Source: Verrucomicrobiota bacterium (GTDB lineage: Bacteria; Verrucomicrobiota; Verrucomicrobiia; Chthoniobacterales; UBA10450). From it: a DNA stretch of 15,757 bases. Position 1 is the first letter of the stretch. Each line of letters begins with the position of its first letter. Below are positions 14,007 through 15,757 of the stretch, piece by piece. The translations under genes were made by a program, and so were the position numbers. The notes below the pieces were generated by a model. It saw only the letters and a program-made list of their open reading frames with translations, was not told the DNA's origin and ran no database searches. The stretch is taken from NCBI GenBank assembly GCA_003217965.1, contig QHNB01000081.1, positions 1-15,757 of the forward strand, read 5' to 3'.

Positions 14007-14696
14007 ATGAAACGCAACATCCTTGTCGTCGATATCGGTGGGACGCAGGTCAAAGTCATGTTGTCGCCACGGGATGAACTGAAATTTGACTCTGGCGCTG
14101 ACATGACTCCGCGCGATTTCGTGCAGAGATTTCACGAAGCGACGGCAGACTTAAAATTCTCCACCATCTCCATCGGATTTCCCGCTCCGGTTCGCAACGG
14201 CAAAATCGTGAAAAATCCGAAACATCTTGGCGACGGTTGGGCAGGGTTCAATTTTTCGCGCGCCTTGGGCAAACCGACGCGCGTGATTAACGACGCCGCA
14301 ATGCAGGCGCTCGGCAGCCATGTTCACGGTCGCCTACTCTTTCTTGGTCTTGGGACCGGCCTCGGAGCGGCCCTGGTATGGGACAGCAATGTTCTTCAGC
14401 TCGAACTCGGCGATTTGCCCTACCGTGATCATCGCAAGATCGAAGATTTTGTCGGCAAGGATGGGGTGGAGCGTCTTGGCAAAAAGGCCTGGCGGGCCGA
14501 GGTTCGTTACGTCGTCACGCAGCTCAAGCTTTCCTTTATCGCAGATGTCGTTGTCCTCGGAGGCGGCAACGTCAAAAAAATGACTCGATTGCCCAAGGCT
14601 GTGGAAAAAGGCGACAACCGCAATGCCTATCTCGGCGGTGTCCGCTTATGGGAAATAGATCGCAAGAGCGGAAAACCGCGCTGGCAAATTCTATGA
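14007..14696 (+). CDS. ROK-family sugar kinase, polyphosphate-glucokinase-like
   Basis: A 229-aa ROK kinase. It has the phosphate-binding DIGGT (9-13), GFPAPVRNGKI near 57, the catalytic-base Asp of NDA (D96 in TRVINDAAMQALG), the second phosphate loop GLGTGLG (114-120), and a late VVVLGGGNVKK adenosine-site motif. The short length, the GFPAPV motif and absence of the CxCGxxGC zinc motif of most ROK kinases fit the polyphosphate glucokinase group (PpgK-like), which can phosphorylate glucose with polyphosphate or ATP. At the usual ELGH sugar-binding motif this protein reads ELGD, so the substrate may differ. ATG at 14007 follows CAGGGGCA, a short ribosome site; the frame is open upstream but overlaps the regulator. 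It lies 29 bp behind the regulator and converges with the CHAD gene (13 bp apart). Phosphoryl donor and sugar are inferences. Confidence 0.8.
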   Translation: MKRNILVVDIGGTQVKVMLSPRDELKFDSGADMTPRDFVQRFHEATADLKFSTISIGFPAPVRNGKIVKNPKHLGDGWAGFNFSRALGKPTRVINDAAMQALGSHVHGRLLFLGLGTGLGAALVWDSNVLQLELGDLPYRDHRKIEDFVGKDGVERLGKKAWRAEVRYVVTQLKLSFIADVVVLGGGNVKKMTRLPKAVEKGDNRNAYLGGVRLWEIDRKSGKPRWQIL

Positions 14697-14709
14697 CCGG
14701 ATGTTGTCG

Positions 14710-15702
14710 CTAGCGCCGCTTCGGTATCGCCAGCCCTAGAACATCACCTTTGCAGACCAGGGCATCGGCTACATTGGGCGCTTTGCCCCTGATCCACTGT
14801 TGCAGCCAGCTGCTTAACCGATTCCCGAAATCTCGCGGCCGTTCATCGAAGAAGTGCCCGGCCAAATCGACGCTGCGTTTTTGCAACTCCACTTCGCTCG
14901 TATCAATGACGGCGATCAATGCGCGCGCTTCCCGTTCCGATGGCTTTGAATCATTTCGCCGCAAGCGGTCGCCCAGAAAATGCAAATCGTGCGAGCGCCC
15001 CAGCACGTCGCCCAGCGAATTTAATTCATCAAACAATGCGCCGATCACGAGCGGATTGGACGGGCGCAAAATGCGGAGCTGATAAAGCAAGCGTTTTGTC
15101 TGACTGCGAAATTCATGAAAATTCTCCGGCGTCGGCTTTGCCTGCGCCAGAGTGAAAGCATCCCGCGCGCATTTGTAAGCGCGCTGCAAGGCGCAGCGCA
15201 AACTCTTGCAATCCAGATCGTCAACCGGCCACTTCTCGACCTGTTTCTGCAATTCTTCGAGGCGCGCCGCTGCTTCTTTTTGCCAGCCTGCAAACGCTGC
15301 CAGAAAATGCTCCAGCTCACCCAGGAGGAGTTCCTCCGTTTCGCGAAAAGCCTGGTGCGATTGACGCCAGGTGATGTCCTGAAGCTGGCGAACCGTTTGT
15401 AAGCGCACTTCCGCGTCGCGGACATCTGAAATCAGCCGTCCGATGTCTCGAAAAGAGCGATCCTGCTCCTTGAACAGTCCGCGACCGATCTGATCCGACA
15501 CTATGCGCAGCGCGGCGCGCGCTTTTTTCAGGTGTTTCCGCGTCTGATGCACCGGACTGTCATCTACTTCCACCTCGCCACTCACCACCTGCAGCGCATT
15601 TTCCACCTGCTTTCGACAAATCCGTCGCAAATTCGCTCCCAGCTTCTGATCACGTCGCAATTCGTAACTCATGGCGTTGTCATTCGCGCGCCAGGCGGAC
15701 AT
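14710..15702 (-). CDS. CHAD-domain protein (polyphosphate-binding)
   Basis: A 330-aa all-helical protein covering two halves of a CHAD domain (conserved histidine alpha-helical domain). The first half has VHQTRKHLKKARAALRIV (H52, R55, K56, H57, K59, K60), and the second has FHEFRSQTKRLLYQLRIL (H196, R199, K203, R204). A later LGDVLGRSHDLHFLGDRL carries D232, H238, D239 and H241. These basic and His-rich helices form the pore that binds long-chain polyphosphate, and CHAD proteins localise to polyphosphate granules. No CYTH triphosphatase domain is fused to it. Start could be ATG 15700-15702 or the second ATG at 15670-15672 (MSYELRRDQ). A GGAGGTG lies 22 bases upstream of the first ATG, too far for normal use. 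The gene converges with the ROK kinase. CHAD assignment is firm; the physiological role is inferred. Confidence 0.88.
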   Translation of the reverse strand: MSAWRANDNAMSYELRRDQKLGANLRRICRKQVENALQVVSGEVEVDDSPVHQTRKHLKKARAALRIVSDQIGRGLFKEQDRSFRDIGRLISDVRDAEVRLQTVRQLQDITWRQSHQAFRETEELLLGELEHFLAAFAGWQKEAAARLEELQKQVEKWPVDDLDCKSLRCALQRAYKCARDAFTLAQAKPTPENFHEFRSQTKRLLYQLRILRPSNPLVIGALFDELNSLGDVLGRSHDLHFLGDRLRRNDSKPSEREARALIAVIDTSEVELQKRSVDLAGHFFDERPRDFGNRLSSWLQQWIRGKAPNVADALVCKGDVLGLAIPKRR

Positions 15703-15724
15703 TACTGTAGCGCGATTTCCCGCT

Positions 15725-15751
15725 CACCTCCGCCGCAAACCAGTCCGGCGG
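15725..15751 (-). promoter_or_regulatory. Shine-Dalgarno-like GGAGGTG touching a GC hairpin, upstream of the CHAD gene
   Basis: On the minus strand GGAGGTG (15731-15725) lies directly against the 3' arm of a 6-bp stem, CCGCCG/CGGCGG (15730-15735 and 15746-15751), with a 10-base loop, and shares two bases with it. It is 22 nt from the CHAD ATG. It could serve a 15-codon ORF beginning at its own GTG, which ends just before the second CHAD ATG. The window edge prevents seeing more context. Confidence 0.2.
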
Positions 15752-15757
15752 CTGAAA

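Noticed and set aside
15679..15726. 15-codon leader peptide upstream of the second CHAD ATG
   Set aside because: It has a good ribosome site (GGAGGTG) but no regulatory amino-acid run, and the first CHAD ATG overlaps it; too little evidence for a feature.

Overview
The window looks like a chromosomal segment of a moderately GC-rich Gram-negative bacterium. Gene order, protein flavour and frequent GTG or TTG starts without clear Shine-Dalgarno sequences suggest a soil Verrucomicrobiota (Chthoniobacterales-like) lineage. This is an inference from remembered family features, not a search result. I see no prophage, transposase, CRISPR array, tRNA or rRNA, so most of the window is housekeeping or envelope DNA.

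Layout. (1) 1-1405, minus strand: a DUF420 (CtaM/YozB-like) membrane protein, a small DUF2007-like protein with a zinc ribbon, and the N-terminus of a membrane-anchored LysM protein that runs off the left edge. (2) 1459-4864, plus strand: a large AsmA-like envelope protein, then endonuclease IV (nfo). The start of nfo is built on a dispersed inverted repeat. Its tail overlaps, antisense, the end of a GT87-like membrane glycosyltransferase (4769-5890, minus). (3) 5978-6627, plus: an SDR oxidoreductase broken by a small internal deletion that removed the catalytic-serine strand and shifted the frame. (4) 6631-10660, minus: a compact run rpmE, prfA, prmC, murA, DUF4870. It joins ribosomal protein L31, release factor 1, the methylase that modifies the GGQ glutamine of release factors, and the first committed enzyme of peptidoglycan synthesis. 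(5) 10708-12210, plus: an AMP-forming acyl-CoA ligase carrying two in-frame 48-bp repeat units, at least one of which can form a strong hairpin. (6) 12211-12543: a 333-bp spacer with hairpins and a possible 42-aa small ORF. (7) 12544-14696, plus: a receiver-DUF4388 (PATAN-like) regulator and a ROK kinase resembling polyphosphate glucokinases. A CHAD-domain protein converges on them (14710-15702, minus). CHAD domains bind polyphosphate, so this end of the window may be a polyphosphate-linked module.

The most interesting signals are not a new defence or biosynthetic system. They are small dispersed repeats that have entered or shaped coding sequences: the 48-bp units in the ligase, a GATTTCGGA family in nfo and prmC, and a worn intergenic element before prmC. 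The others are a fresh SDR pseudogene and the kinase/CHAD/regulator cluster.
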